64,000 nucleotides of DNA, from assembly GCA_947359465.1 (NCBI GenBank), contig OX375873.1, positions 76,138,278 through 76,202,277 of the forward strand, read 5' to 3'. The notes under the pieces are model-generated. The model worked only from the letters and a program-made list of their open reading frames with translations. It made no database searches and was not told the origin of the DNA. The position numbers and the translations under genes are program-made. This document shows positions 23,678-34,446 of this stretch, piece by piece; position 1 is the stretch's first letter; the number at the start of each line of letters is the position of its first letter. This DNA is from Metellina segmentata (lineage: Eukaryota > Arthropoda > Arachnida > Araneae > Tetragnathidae).

Positions 23678-24179
23678 GATTCAGTATAAAAACAGTGTTC
23701 AATGGCAATATGAATAGATCTCCAAGAGACGCCTCTATGCAATTAGATATCAGAGATTGCTGAATAACCTAACCTTACACACAAAAACTAATATCAAGTT
23801 AAGAAAATATATCATTTATCCGATAATCAACTCAGAATAAGTTGCCATCTAGAAAAAAGAAATGTTGATATCAATCATGCCGAATTCTTGGCCTACTTTC
23901 AAAACAAATTGTCAAACTCAAATATGATCACCATTAATGAGGCAGCTAATAAAAAATTACGCCAAAAAATTCTTTTAACTGAACAATGATATTTTTTATG
24001 CACTGAAATGTTTATTGAAAATCAAAAAGCAGAAATATATTAAATGAAATTGATTATCGAGAAATGTTTCAGGTCTAGCATTACGGGTCTCTTCAAATCT
24101 AGGTTCCCCAAACTTTTCCTTTGGCTCCCCATCTTTTCTTGTAGCTTTCACAGCTAAGATAAAGCACCACTACGACCCT
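23678..24179. other. AT-rich spacer
   Basis: No recognised content. Confidence 0.45.
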
Positions 24180-24600
24180 CTAGCACGATCATCCTCGCTA
24201 CGACCTTGGCCATAGTTTGAACTGCTAAACAATTGTCCAAGTCCAGTTCAAGGTTATCCGCGCTCTCAGGCAGAAAGGTGTCACCAACCAGCACCTGGCC
24301 GGACTTAAAAGAAGCCTAGTTCGGACCATTGGGGTCGGTTTTGGTGCTATTCTTAGAAAGCAATAAAAGAAACGTCCCCAGGAGCCAGACATAATTGGCC
24401 AAGACATGCCTCCCACGGCGAAAGTCTTGGGTTTTCGGAAGATAAGGAATTGAGGTTTTTCCACCAGGAAGAATGTTCCTCAGGATGTGAAGCTTCCTAT
24501 CTTGCAGGCTAATCCGTTATCAATGCAAGACAGATAATCTGCTTGGAGATGGAGACTAAAGCTCCTTTGCGTGGTGTTATAGGAAACAGGGAAAAGATTG
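24180..24600 (+). pseudogene. Unassigned coding-like remnant
   Basis: Balanced composition and a plus-strand frame from about 24229 to 24366 that reads like protein (VIRALRQKGVTNQHLAGLKR), followed after a stop by further open sequence to about 24460. The overlapping minus-strand frame (24225-24464, 79 codons) may be the shadow. I cannot name a family. A decayed transposable-element protein is more likely than a host exon, given the stop and the surroundings. Confidence 0.25.
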
Positions 24601-26716
24601 TATTAAAAAATTATAAGTTAAGTTAAATCCTAGAAACTGGATGCATATTTCAAGGAGAAAAATAATTTTTTTACGAATTCTATTAACACCGATCATTTTG
24701 AATTCTATTATCACCTACACAGGTGCTTTAAAACTAAGACGTTTATAATTTCAGCTTAATAGTTTTGCTAATAAGTAGAATCAACTTAATTTCTACATAT
24801 TTGTAATGAATCCAATTTACTTTAACGAGAATGCACAGGATTCATCAAGAGTTATACAATCGTAATCTTTAAAAAACATTCATATATTTTAATGAGACAT
24901 TTTAAAACTAAACTGAGATACACTGTCTTTTTGAAGTCCTTCCATAAATAGAAGTTTTATTGCTCAAGTTCATCCTCATAAAATGGAGTGATTGTGAGAT
25001 GTTTGTTCAATTGTTTAAAAAATTATAAGATTTAATTCGTTTTCAAATTTGTCAAACTCGGCAAATTTCAGAGAAACTACTTATTTCTAAAATTGCAGGT
25101 TTCATTGCAGCACTCAAGAAATTTACAAATATTGGAATTCAAACAGAATCACAATGTAATAAGTACTGTTCATGAAAAGAAACCTTAACACAGAGAAATG
25201 TATTGATGATTGAAATGCAATATATTGGAAATGTGTTTTTCTCAGAAATCTCACATGACAAATCTGGCTGTCACAAGTGTAAACAATTTGCAACTCAACT
25301 ACACATTCAATACATCTGCACATTCATAGCCGAGATAAATATTTTTGGTTTCCGTCAATGATTCAAACACAATATCATTTATCTGACTAGAAACATAAAA
25401 GAAGGGGTCAAATACTCAGGAAGTAGAATAAAAATAAATAGTTTTTCTTTTCTTGTTTTTTGGGATTGCTGCTTAAAAGTTATGACAGAATGAATCAATC
25501 TTAAAATCCTGGGAGGGAAAAATTGGTTACATACGATTTTTAGATTCTATTAGCTTTAGCATAGATGACAAAATAAGTATGTATATACATGTATGAACTT
25601 CCTCGACAAAACTGGGGGAATGGTTGGGAGTCATTGGGAAAACTCTGTAGGGAGTAATCTGATACAAAGTTTTAATTTTGGAAACATTAACAAGATTTAT
25701 TTTTAATGTTCTGGACTGTATAAAAGTACATAAAATTAATGGGGAAATTGATGCTAACTCCAAGCAGCTCATAAGAAAATAAATTTTAGATTTATCCTCA
25801 CACCTTTAGATAAGAACGTTTTACAAAAGAGAAGTCTTATACACTTAAACTAGAACTAGCCTTCCAATTAGTCACTTTACCTCATTTGGTATTGAATCAT
25901 TATATACTGTTTTTATATCTTTCCAAATTGTCTTTCAAGATTCCTGTATTCACAAATGATTTTGTATTCCTTTCAAAAGAAATATTTATTCCTTAAGTAT
26001 ATTCAAATTGTTTTAAATAAATTTACGGAATGCTTGTAAAGTTTCTGATAACTTAATATGCAGAATTCAAAATGCAGGAAAATATTGTTTCCTAAATTAC
26101 AAGACATAAAAAAAAAGACTTCAATAAATCTGCTCAAAATGATAGACTTGCTTGCAATAAATCTAAATTCTTGAAGGATATTTATCTTTTTCTGTAAGGC
26201 AAATTTGAATAAGTATAAAAGTGTAAAGTTTGCTTTTTTACTCTAAATTTTTTTGTTTTTAATCATTCCACTCCTAATATTGGTAAAGTCCCCTCCTGTT
26301 TGTTAAATTGCACAGATTACAACAAAGATACCTGTTCACCTCTGCAAAGCAAATTACTAAAAATGTTGCATTAAAATTGCTTATATTTTAGGAAGGGGGG
26401 ATTATTTTAGGAAATTTTATTTTATATTGCAATAAAATTGACAAGACTGTCACTAATTTGTGCTTTTAAGTAGACTATGAAACTAATAAACTTTACATGG
26501 TAATAGAACACAAGGCAAGTCATTTGCTAAGAATGCTAAACTATGAAAGGAAGCCACTCAATTTAACATACCTCAAATAAAAACAAAATTGCATGTTTGT
26601 AAATTTAAATTTAATAATGAAAATTAACAGAGTAAAAATGTGCCTATAACTATAATGAACAAAACAGTTAGGACAAAACTTTATCCTGCTAAATTGTAAG
26701 TATATATATATATATT
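24601..26716. other. Long AT-rich spacer
   Basis: About 2.1 kb with no recognised repeat, element or gene; ends in a short (TA)n at about 26700-26715. Confidence 0.5.
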
Positions 26717-28671
26717 AGAGACCTGAACCAATTAGGGTCCCCATACTCATTTTATGGAGAGAACAGACCTCTCCAAATGGTAGAAATAATAATTAAACTA
26801 TTACTAATGAATAGTAACCAAATAAGTATACCAATAATAAATAACCCATTCTGGATTAGTAAACAAATAAGTACTACTCAAATAAAGAGTAAATTATTAA
26901 AATATTTACTGGAGGTTTTGTTGCACCAGTTTTATTTTAATTGCCTTCCTATAATTACCAGAACTGAGTATATCTGCAAAAATCCCAAGAAACAAACACA
27001 TTGGGCTCTAATACCTTTATGGTTTGGGAGGGATCCATGTAAGGATCTGTAAACAAAATGAAGATTTCCGAAAGCATATTTGAAGTCAAGTGGGATTTTG
27101 TTCCCACAATAATTTTCCTTGTTATCATCACTAAAAATACCTGCTAAAGAATTGCCAAAGGATTCTTTTTAATGGAACAATATTAGAAATTTGTAGGATC
27201 ATATGCGTATTGAGAAAAAATGAGTAAAACACCATCAGTTTTAAAATCACGAAAAAATTTAATCTAATAAAAGTCTATGATAGTAAAAAAAGGAATTTAA
27301 AAAAAAACAGTCATCGTAAAATTGATTGATGCATATCAGTGAATTAGATTTGGGACGAGTAAAACTTATTTGAATCTGAATTTGTTTACTTAAGAGTTTA
27401 TAAGGCTTTTGAAAATAAGAAAATAACTATTCTACTATCTCAGTTTCATGTTCAACTGTTATGGCATTAAATTTTCAAATATATTTACTCGTATTGAAAG
27501 GGTTACTAAGAGGAATCAAAACATTAAATATTGGATGCTTGGAAAAGTTTCTTAAATAAGGTGTTGGTGAATAATATTCAGTCACTTCTATCAAGAATTC
27601 TGCAACCCAAACAAATACGGAATGTATATTTTTCAAACAAAAGTTTCCTGCAATTCTTTTCGAAAAACAATTTTCAACATTCAACCTATCCCGAATGAGT
27701 GGAGTAAGCACTTCCTGGTACATTTCTGCTTGGCATTCTGCCATACGACGAGAAATTTATTTGAGTATTTAAATCAGAAGAGGGGACAGGATGTTAGAAC
27801 AATTAAAACAAAATATATAGGACATTCTTGGTAGTGGAGCACGCATTCCTAAAATACAACCCAACCATCTATGCATGCAACGATTCGATAACAAACGCGA
27901 CCTCAATACCGTCGAGCAAGTTCAATAAAAGAGCGAATCCAAAGTATAAACAAAAATAAACTCACCTGGCTGAACCATAGCGTATCCACAAGAATTTTAT
28001 GAAGTGTAGTAGTGATTCCACATAGATGCACAAAATAATTTATCACAGATTGATATGCGGAAATGAATAGCTCAATCCTTTGGCTCTAATACAGCTTGCC
28101 ACGTAAACTTGAGAAAAATATACTAGATGTTTTTTTACAAAACACTGGCTGTTTACGTCAAGTTGGACGGCGTCATCGTCTATTTAATTGCTCAATGCCA
28201 ACGCTTTGGAAACAACAGTAATCTAGAGCTCCCCGTTCGCAAATATGCAGATAAAAGTGATTTCCTAAAGAGAGATTGACACCAACGACGAACCGCGTAA
28301 TTTCAGACTGAACTAGATTATGAGAGTCAGCTGGTCGCAAGAAACCAGAAGGCACCTTTGACCAATGAGCGAATCGCTTTAGGGTTGTCTGGTTGGAACC
28401 AGCCAAGTTCCTTGCCAAGGGATGGTTGTCGCGCCAACAGGGGAACGTTGTGAGCTCCGCAGAGAATCGAATCAATAGAAGGAAGCATAATGTTTTCGGT
28501 TTTCTATTTCCCTCAGTCGCAGTCTGAAAATTCCGAAACAGAATTATCGAACTGAAAGTGCAATCAGGCCGCTCTCATATTTCGTCCACTGGGAACAAGA
28601 TACCCTGTGCACAATTTTTTGTTACTTTTAGTAGATATAGAGTGGAAAAGCAGATTAGATTGAAAAATTGA
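26717..28671. other. Spacer with several unassigned short frames
   Basis: Frames at 26777-27052 plus (91 codons), 27475-27744 minus (89 codons) and 28173-28475 minus (100 codons) have no recognisable domain. 28140-28600 is less AT-rich. I see no transposon ends here. Confidence 0.4.
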
Positions 28672-28720
28672 TAATTTTTCATCACACAACGCAAGGGCGC
28701 CAGCTCCTACAGGCCCTTTG
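28672..28720 (-). mobile_element. Possible SINE-B variant tail
   Basis: tgataatttttcatcacaca followed by acgcaagggcgcc resembles the variant tail at 23614 (gtcacacacacaagggcc). Short and diverged. Confidence 0.35.
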
Positions 28721-28862
28721 TCGCCCCCTTCCCCGTTAATCTGATGACGGGGGCCATCCCCCCACTGGAAAGATAAATTTTCAAATTTTTGAAATAAAAT
28801 AACTTGTTCAAATAATATTGACGTACCACAAAGGGTGGTTGGTTCTAAGATCCGATCTTAAG

Positions 28863-28912
28863 GTAGGTATTTAAACTAACGTCGCACTAGAGCAACACAA
28901 CGGGCTATTCCT
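28863..28912 (-). mobile_element. 50-bp 5'-truncated SINE-A insertion
   Basis: Consists only of the family-A 3' end: gtaggtatttaaactaacgt, cgcactagagcaacacaacg, ggctattcct. Flanked by gatcttaag (28854-28862) and gatctttaag (28913-28922), a target-site duplication with one extra T. It abuts Tc1-like transposase remnant sequence on its right. Confidence 0.78.
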
Positions 28913-28922
28913 GATCTTTAAG

Positions 28923-29340
28923 TGCACCCTTTTCAGTCCCTCAATGTGACTGCAGATTACCACTTCGCATTGTGGCACTGGGATCTCTGCACTGTCGTTC
29001 TTGGTTTACTGTTAAGCGGCTTACTGTTGTAACTCGTGTAATGGTGTGGGGTGTCGTCACTTACGACAGCCGATGCCCTTTAGTAATGGTATAAAAGTAG
29101 TTTGACAACACGGCTACACGTCCAGCAGATTCCACATCTGATATTTACCTTTCATGCCACGTGTCTAATGTTGAACTTAACAGAACACCTGGTAGCATGG
29201 CTCGCCTCTCCCAGGAGTGCTTCCGGGATGTTGAAACCCTTCCTTGACCAATGCCCCTCCCGACGCAGCCAACGTTGTGGGTCATTAGCAGTGTACTGTC
29301 AAGCGGCACACCGCTGCCACTCCTAATACAGTGGTACTAT
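28923..29340 (+). pseudogene. Tc1-like transposase remnant 1
   Basis: Broken frames on the plus strand give, in order, VMVWGVVTYDSRCPL (about 29039-29085), which matches the conserved V-M-V-W-G block of Tc1-like transposases. A stretch about 60 codons on corresponds to the LPF block (about 29148). LSQECFRDVETLP (about 29203-29240) matches the segment just before the last catalytic residue. Stops and frameshifts are frequent, so it cannot be active. No terminal inverted repeats were found around it. A second, shorter remnant of the same transposase follows at 29370, suggesting a local duplication or two insertions. The assignment rests on motif order from family knowledge. Confidence 0.65.
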
Positions 29341-29369
29341 CGACCTTGTTGTCATAAAATCCAACAAAC

Positions 29370-29632
29370 CTAATTTGATAGATTGGAAAGTCGTTACTTA
29401 CGACAACCAATTCTTCTCTTGTCGTCAGACGATGTAGTTTGGCGGCACCACAGCAATACGTCCAGCATATCTTAGAAGCTGTTGTTTTGCCTTTCATGCT
29501 ACGTGTCAAAGGGCTGTTTTCCAGCATAATAATGCACAGCCACACGTGGTTAACCTCTCCCAGGAGTACCTCCGTTTTGCTAAAAACCTTCCTGACCAGA
29601 GAGATACCTATATCTGTCTGGCCAATGAGCAT
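29370..29632 (+). pseudogene. Tc1-like transposase remnant 2
   Basis: QQYVQHILEAVVLPFML is encoded at about 29450-29500, the R/Q-Y-V-x-x-I-L-x-x-V-L-P-F block of Tc1-like transposases. After a frameshift come QHNNAQPHV (the position of the Q-D-N-A-x-P-H catalytic motif, here with Asn in place of Asp) and LSQEYLR. It overlaps in homology with remnant 1, so the two are parallel copies, not halves of one gene. The transposon at 29643 inserted immediately downstream, into the sequence ending gtctgatata. Confidence 0.68.
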
Positions 29633-29642
29633 GTCTGATATA

Positions 29643-30205
29643 ACTAGCGCGTCTTTGTTGGAATGGCTCCGCGTTGCGAGGACGATTCTATTTAGTACCG
29701 TAGGTAGGTCGGTATGTATTAAACTCGTGAAAAGTGAATCGATTCCTCAGTTCGATTCTTTCGTCACTTGTTTTGATCTACAGTGAGCTATGATTATTTA
29801 TATGTTAAAATATCACCAGGACTAGACCCGAGGATGTATTTATTCCACACTGATGACATTTTTGTTGGTTTTTGTATCGGATCAATCAGATTTTCTTATG
29901 AAGGATACCTTACAGAGATAAGAACACTTCTCTGAGGGAAACCTCGAACACCTATTCGTGATGAAAATCGAATTACATTTCGAATTCAGTCATTCAATAA
30001 ATCAGCTTCAAAATCATTGAAGACACAAAAAAAGAATACGAGATAAGTAAATTATCATAGCTCAGTGTCTATTAAAACAAGTTACGAAAGAATCGAACTG
30101 AAGAATCGATTCACTTTTCACGAGTTTAATAACTACCGACCTACCTAAGGTCCTAAATAGAATCGTCCACGCAACGCGGAGCCATTCCAACAAAGACGCG
30201 CTAGT
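29643..30205. mobile_element. DNA transposon 'ACTAGCGCG' family, copy 2 (563 bp, ~158-bp TIRs, 10-bp TSD)
   Basis: The left arm (29643-29800) begins actagcgcgtctttgttgga and the right arm (30048-30205) is its reverse complement with only a handful of mismatches. A perfect 10-bp direct repeat gtctgatata flanks it (29633-29642 and 30206-30215). The interior of about 250 bp has no transposase frame, so the element is non-autonomous. Interior and arm sequence (cagcttcaaaatcattgaag, ataagtaaattatcatagct) also match the right part of copy 1 at 11699-12593. Long inverted repeats plus 9-10 bp duplications resemble Mutator-like elements. I do not recognise the terminal sequence. Confidence 0.9.
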
Positions 30206-30235
30206 GTCTGATATATGCTAAGCCGTAGATTGCAT

Positions 30236-30432
30236 CACTTCCGGAATATAATGAATCTGAAGCGGCAATTGCAAAACTAATTGGCATTCATTCAGAAAGT
30301 GGATTGCAACAATTCCGTGGACAAAGAGACTCCCAGATAGGTCTTCCATAGAGCATGTAGGAATATTCCAGATGGTCAATTGCTCCACTCCCTGGAATAT
30401 AAGGAATATGAAGCAGCAGCTGCAAAATGCTT
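30236..30432. repeat. Small diverged duplication, period about 150 bp
   Basis: ttccggaatataatgaatct with gaagcggcaattgcaaaa (from about 30239) is matched by ccctggaatataaggaatat with gaagcagcagctgcaaaa (from about 30390). Confidence 0.65.
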
Positions 30433-30651
30433 GTCATAATGCGACAAGTATAGCATAAGGAATCCATTTACCTGTAAACGTTGTATATTGATATGCATCA
30501 CAAAGGACCTTACAACTACCCAATTTATAGTCTGTATGATGTAATTCAACAGTAAAAATGAGTCCTCTGGATCTGATATTACGATCATTTCTTAATCTCT
30601 TCATGTACATACATGTACCTACATTCCATATCCATTTCATTGGAATAACAG
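30433..30651. other. AT-rich spacer
   Basis: No recognised content. Confidence 0.4.
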
Positions 30652-30660
30652 AGACAAGAG

Positions 30661-30991
30661 AGGGCTGTGGTAGTCCGTCAGGAAGAGTAACGGATTAGCA
30701 ACCGGACGGTTGCGAGTTTGAATCCAACCAAAGACCGTCGTGTACAAAGGGGACTGGTGCACGTTAAATTCGTCGTGGCCCTATGATGTCTTCACGTTGG
30801 TGTGGCGTGAAGGGGAAGTTTGGAGAGTGGGGTGTCAGCTCAGGTGTTGCCTCGTCATCTGACCGTGGTTCAAAGTAACATGGTGTTGTCTTCGGGTCTT
30901 TCCCTTCAGGTTCGATCATGGAACGTCATCAATAGCCCGTTGTATTACTCCAGTGCGACGTTAATAAAAATACCTACCAGCCTACCGACAT
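30661..30991 (+). mobile_element. SINE-A, type-2 head, full length
   Basis: Sense on the plus strand. The head ggattagcaaccggacggtt and gcgagtttgaatcc (B-box-like at about 30715-30725) is followed by ggtgcacgttaaattcgtcg, ctgaccgtggttcaaag and caatagcccgttgtattact. The tail is tacctaccagcctacc. Flanked by agacaagag at 30652-30660 and 30992-31000 (9 bp). Its body matches the copies at 959 and 13330 but its head is different. Confidence 0.88.
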
Positions 30992-31000
30992 AGACAAGAG

Positions 31001-31680
31001 TATGATTTGTCATCAGAATGTCTGAAAAGCAAGCTATCATTCTATAACTTTTCTATTTGGATCATATGGTCGGTTGCAAGTAAACATTTCTACAATCTGA
31101 TTACTTTTTTTTTTTAATTTCATGAATCGCGAACCGTTCAAGGTTTTTTGTGCATCAGTTTAGTACGATTTATCGTTCTTCCCTTCCTCTTTAATCCAGC
31201 CAAAGACCTTTGTGTACCCAGGGGCTGGTGCACGTTAAATCGATCATGGCCTCAAATGTTCTCACATGGGAGTAATGTGGAAGTTTGGAGATTGGGATGC
31301 CACGTATGTGCTGTCCTCTTCATCTGACCGTGGTTAAAAATTACGTGGTGTTGTCCTTGGATCGTTCCCTTCGGGATTGTTCCCGGACCGTCGCCAATGG
31401 CCCGTCGATTTTTTATGACAGTGTATATTCATGTCATTTAAATGACACGAATATGATTTATTATCGGAATTAGTATCTGAAATGTAATCTAGTAGTGTGT
31501 TTATAACTTTTCTATTTTTATTATATGGTCTATTGTAAGTAAAAATTTCTAAAATATTATTATTTATTTTTGTATCTTTTTTTTCCACGTAAATCGCGAA
31601 ACGTCTTCCCTTGTTCGTGATTTTTGTGCATCGTTTCATGCGCCATGAGTTTAGTAAGATTCATCGCTCTTGCATTCCTT
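31001..31680. repeat. Duplicated unit: SINE-A plus ~200 bp flank
   Basis: The flank after the first SINE (31001-31190: tatgattt ... ttataacttttctattt-like ... ttttgtgcatc ... agtttagta) recurs after a second SINE-A (31193-31418) at 31453-31680 in the same order (ataacttttctatttt, atatggtc, gtaagtaaa, aatcgcgaa, tttttgtgcatc, agtttagtaagat). So SINE plus flank was duplicated in tandem, with a period of about 470 bp, after the first insertion. Confidence 0.75.
31193..31418 (+). mobile_element. SINE-A body, second copy in tandem duplication
   Basis: aatccagccaaagaccttt, ggtgcacgttaaatcgatc, ctgaccgtggttaaaaatta and cggaccgtcgccaatggccc follow family A. The tRNA-like head upstream of aatccagcc is missing. 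Confidence 0.85.
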
Positions 31681-31848
31681 AAAATTGCACTGCATTAATT
31701 TCCTAAAACGCATGTGAATTTCACAATCTATAATATCAAAAAGCAATGCAACATAATCATTTGTCTTCCCTGAACTAGATTCCAATCAAATGATTTCCAA
31801 GCGCGTTTACTCCTAAAGGTCTTTGCCTTATAGGTTATTTTCAAGGTT
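31681..31848. other. AT-rich spacer
   Basis: No recognised content. Confidence 0.4.
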
Positions 31849-31995
31849 TACTTTCTAGGTTTACTTTCTAGGTTTCCTTTACTATTCAAGGTTTACTTTG
31901 TAGGTTTTCTTTACTATTCAAGGTTTACTTTCTAGGTTTTCTTTACTATTCGAGGTTTACTTTCTAGGTTTTCTTTACTATTCAAGGTTTACTTT
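31849..31995. repeat. Minisatellite, about 33-bp unit
   Basis: Four to five tandem units built on ctattcaaggtttactttct and aggttttctttac; earlier units are shorter. Confidence 0.85.
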
Positions 31996-31998
31996 CTT

Positions 31999-32270
31999 CA
32001 AGTGTGTGGTGTGGTTGTGTGTATGTTTGTGGGTGGAGTGGGTGTATGTTTGTGGGTGGTGTGTGTAGTGTATGTAGTGGTATGTGTATAGTGTTATGTG
32101 AAGTGTGTATAGTGGTATGCGTAGTGTGTGTATAGTGGTATGTGTAGTGTGTGTATAGTGGTATGTGTAGTGTGTGTAGTAATAGTGTGGATGTGTAATG
32201 TAGTGTGTGGTAGTGTAGTGGTGTGTGCGTGTGGTGGTGGTATGTATGTGTAGTGTGGTGGTGAACACAC
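31999..32270. repeat. TG-rich low-complexity tract
   Basis: Irregular repeats of gtgtgtatagtggtatgtgt on the plus strand, almost without C. His/Tyr/Thr-rich frames on the minus strand (31978-32281) are translations of this tract and not proteins. Confidence 0.9.
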
Positions 32271-32506
32271 GGGCAGTACAACTACTTAAAGATTCCCTTT
32301 AGTGATCTACCCTTCCTATATTCACCCTCCACTGCCACTTCTACTTCCCTTATCCTCTCTCGTTAAGGTTACCACTTCGGAGGTGAGGACTCACTTTCAA
32401 AAGCTGTTGCCGCTTTGTTGCTTTCAGTTTGTTTTGGTTTAACCTGTATCACACAGGACTTAACCTTTTATGTTTCCAATGTTGGTTACTACTCTCCTAT
32501 ATAATA

Positions 32507-32674
32507 AGTGTTAGGTGCAGCCTGACCAGAATTGGTACTTACACCATGAAAACCAAACAAAAAAAACCTAAGGATATCATTAAAGAGTCGTGGGATAATG
32601 TTCGAAAGCAAGATAGATTTTTCTTCCCAACAAAATTATTTGAAAGCTTAATTCAATTTAACGATAACATAATA
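32507..32674 (+). CDS. Candidate exon resembling a globin N-terminus
   Basis: An AG-bounded open segment (acceptor-like ttaggtgcag ending at about 32519) leads into a Met at 32546 and then KPKDIIKESWDNVRKQDRFF and LFESLIQFNDNIIF. The spacing I-K-x-S-W-x-x-V, F-x-x-x-L-F-x-x-L, N-x-x-I-x-x-F is the pattern of the A and B helices through the CD corner of globins, including the invariant-type Trp and CD1-like Phe. A gta at the end of the frame (after IIF) could be a donor, but its context is poor. No later globin exons (distal and proximal His) were found in the window. This is family-pattern inference on about 45 residues and chance resemblance is possible. Confidence 0.3.
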
Positions 32675-32699
32675 TTCGTATAGCGGCTGTCTTTACTAT

Positions 32700-33021
32700 A
32701 ATGTGTATTATTTTATTTATTAGAGAGGGGGGGTTATTTCAGACAACTATTCATCCAGTGAGCCATTTACCATTATAATTACTATAAATAACTTGTCGAT
32801 TTCTAAGGATTTTTCATTGTGTGTTCATACGTAGGGGAATTCAATAAGTTAGAATTAAAATAAGCGTAGAAGTGTGATCGATATTAAATTTTTATTCATT
32901 GGACACAAAAGGGAAACAAAATAGATTCAACATAAAAAAAAAGAAACCTACCATGCGTATTTTAAGTTTAGAAATGTTATTCGAATACAATATTGGTCGA
33001 GAAAGTTTATATATTTAGGTA
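32700..33021. other. AT-rich spacer
   Basis: No recognised content. Confidence 0.45.
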
Positions 33022-33032
33022 ATAATGTGGGA

Positions 33033-33086
33033 TTGGTTGATTGTTTTGGGGGTTTTATGGCACAAGGGTCAAATTTGGCCAGGCGT
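33033..33086 (-). mobile_element. 54-bp 5'-truncated SINE-B insertion
   Basis: Tail ttggttgattgttttggggg, then ttttatggcacaagggtc and aaatttggccaggcgt, then nothing further of the family. Flanking repeats ataatgtggga (33022-33032) and ataatgtagga (33087-33097) match at 10 of 11 positions. Confidence 0.8.
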
Positions 33087-33097
33087 ATAATGTAGGA

Positions 33098-33490
33098 AGA
33101 TGATTTAAGAATTTCTAATCTTGACAAACAAATTCCGAACTTCTGTAACCCTATTCTACTGACTAATGCAATACCTAAACCTAGAACAATAGAGTCGAAG
33201 GTCGGCAACGCCTTAAGTATAAGCCCCAAGGCAATCAGCAATCTTGAATCATGATTTAGGAGGATAAGCCAAATATAAATACAGATCTTGCTTTACCAAA
33301 AAACATTTCTCGAATAAGATTAGTTTAAATGGCTTAAGCTCAAAACTATTAGTGCCTCAGTAGGTTTACCCACTGCGAGTAGTAAGCGGCGAAGGATTGT
33401 TTCCTGTAAGTTAACCAGAGAGAGAGAGAGAGAGAGGGTGAATTTCTTTCTTCTCGGTCAGTAGAACTTTTATTGTGTGTTATGTCCGTT
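33098..33490. other. Spacer with (GA)n
   Basis: A GA dinucleotide tract lies at about 33417-33436; nothing else recognised. Confidence 0.5.
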
Positions 33491-33572
33491 AACTGATATT
33501 ATCTGTCCTCTTTGTGCCACAGCTTAACCAAATATGACTCTAGCGGCTTAAAACCGTTCCAACCCCAAACTA
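33491..33572 (+). mobile_element. SINE-B 3' fragment
   Basis: Sense on plus: tttgtgccacagcttaacca, aatatgactctagcggctta, aaaccgttccaacccc, diverged from family B (gcgcagcttggccaaatatg). Confidence 0.55.
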
Positions 33573-34438
33573 TTAGCACTGCTAAGGATTAAAATATACA
33601 ACTCAGTTTAGTTTAACACAATTTGCTGTTTATAAAATCATTTATTTTCATTTACTTATCATTTTTACTCATTCTCGAAAGAATTAAATCGATTATTAAA
33701 ATCTTTTAACAATTTCCCTCTGCCAAAAAAAAAAAAAAAAAAAAAAACTGTAGAAAGAAAATAACTATCAAACTTTTTATTTCATACAGATATGAACTTA
33801 GATTTCTCTGTGTAATAAGCATTCAGTTTCAGTATCACTTGTTATTAGTTGCTTGTTGTTTGAAATGAAATAATACTCAATGCAATGAAAGAGTATGTCA
33901 ATTTAGCGAAAGTTCTCTTTTGAAAGCAAAAAGCAATGTTTAAGTATGTCACGTCCATAAAGATTCGTGAAACGCACGATGACTAATACAACAAGAATTA
34001 TCAGGATGGTTCCAGATAATTAGGAGAAGGGTCAATGTTTACGAAATCCAGCGTGTTTCGATTTGAATATCGCAGTTAACAGACCTACATGCATAGGTAT
34101 TCGAATACGACCGAAAAATTCTTGATTACTCTGCTTCAAATTCTCAACCGCATTCTGTACAAAAGCTCTTGTTTCTTCTTGGCGGCAGTTCAAGACGAGT
34201 CCCAATACGAAGCAGGAGACGAAGTGTAAGAAGTGATGCATTGTTATTTTTTAATAGGACATAATCTTATCGGATTGTGCAATGATGAAAGTTGTTAGAG
34301 ATTACACACAAATTCGTAATTTAATACAGAAATACAAGTTGGAAAGTTCTTCAAAACGATGTGCAAGAAGGAAAAAAAAAGCTAAAGAAGAGAAATAATC
34401 CTAAAATCTTTGAAACAAGATGCAAATCAAAGGCAAGC
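33573..34438. other. AT-rich spacer
   Basis: Contains an A run of about 21 at 33726-33748. A minus-strand frame at 34032-34241 (69 codons) starts with a hydrophobic stretch (HHFLHFVSCFVLGLVL) that could pass for a signal peptide, but no mature domain is recognised. Confidence 0.35.
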
Positions 34439-34446
34439 CACACAAA

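Noticed and set aside
31978..32281. His/Thr/Tyr-rich frames of nearly 100 codons on minus
   Set aside because: They read the complement of the TG-rich low-complexity tract.
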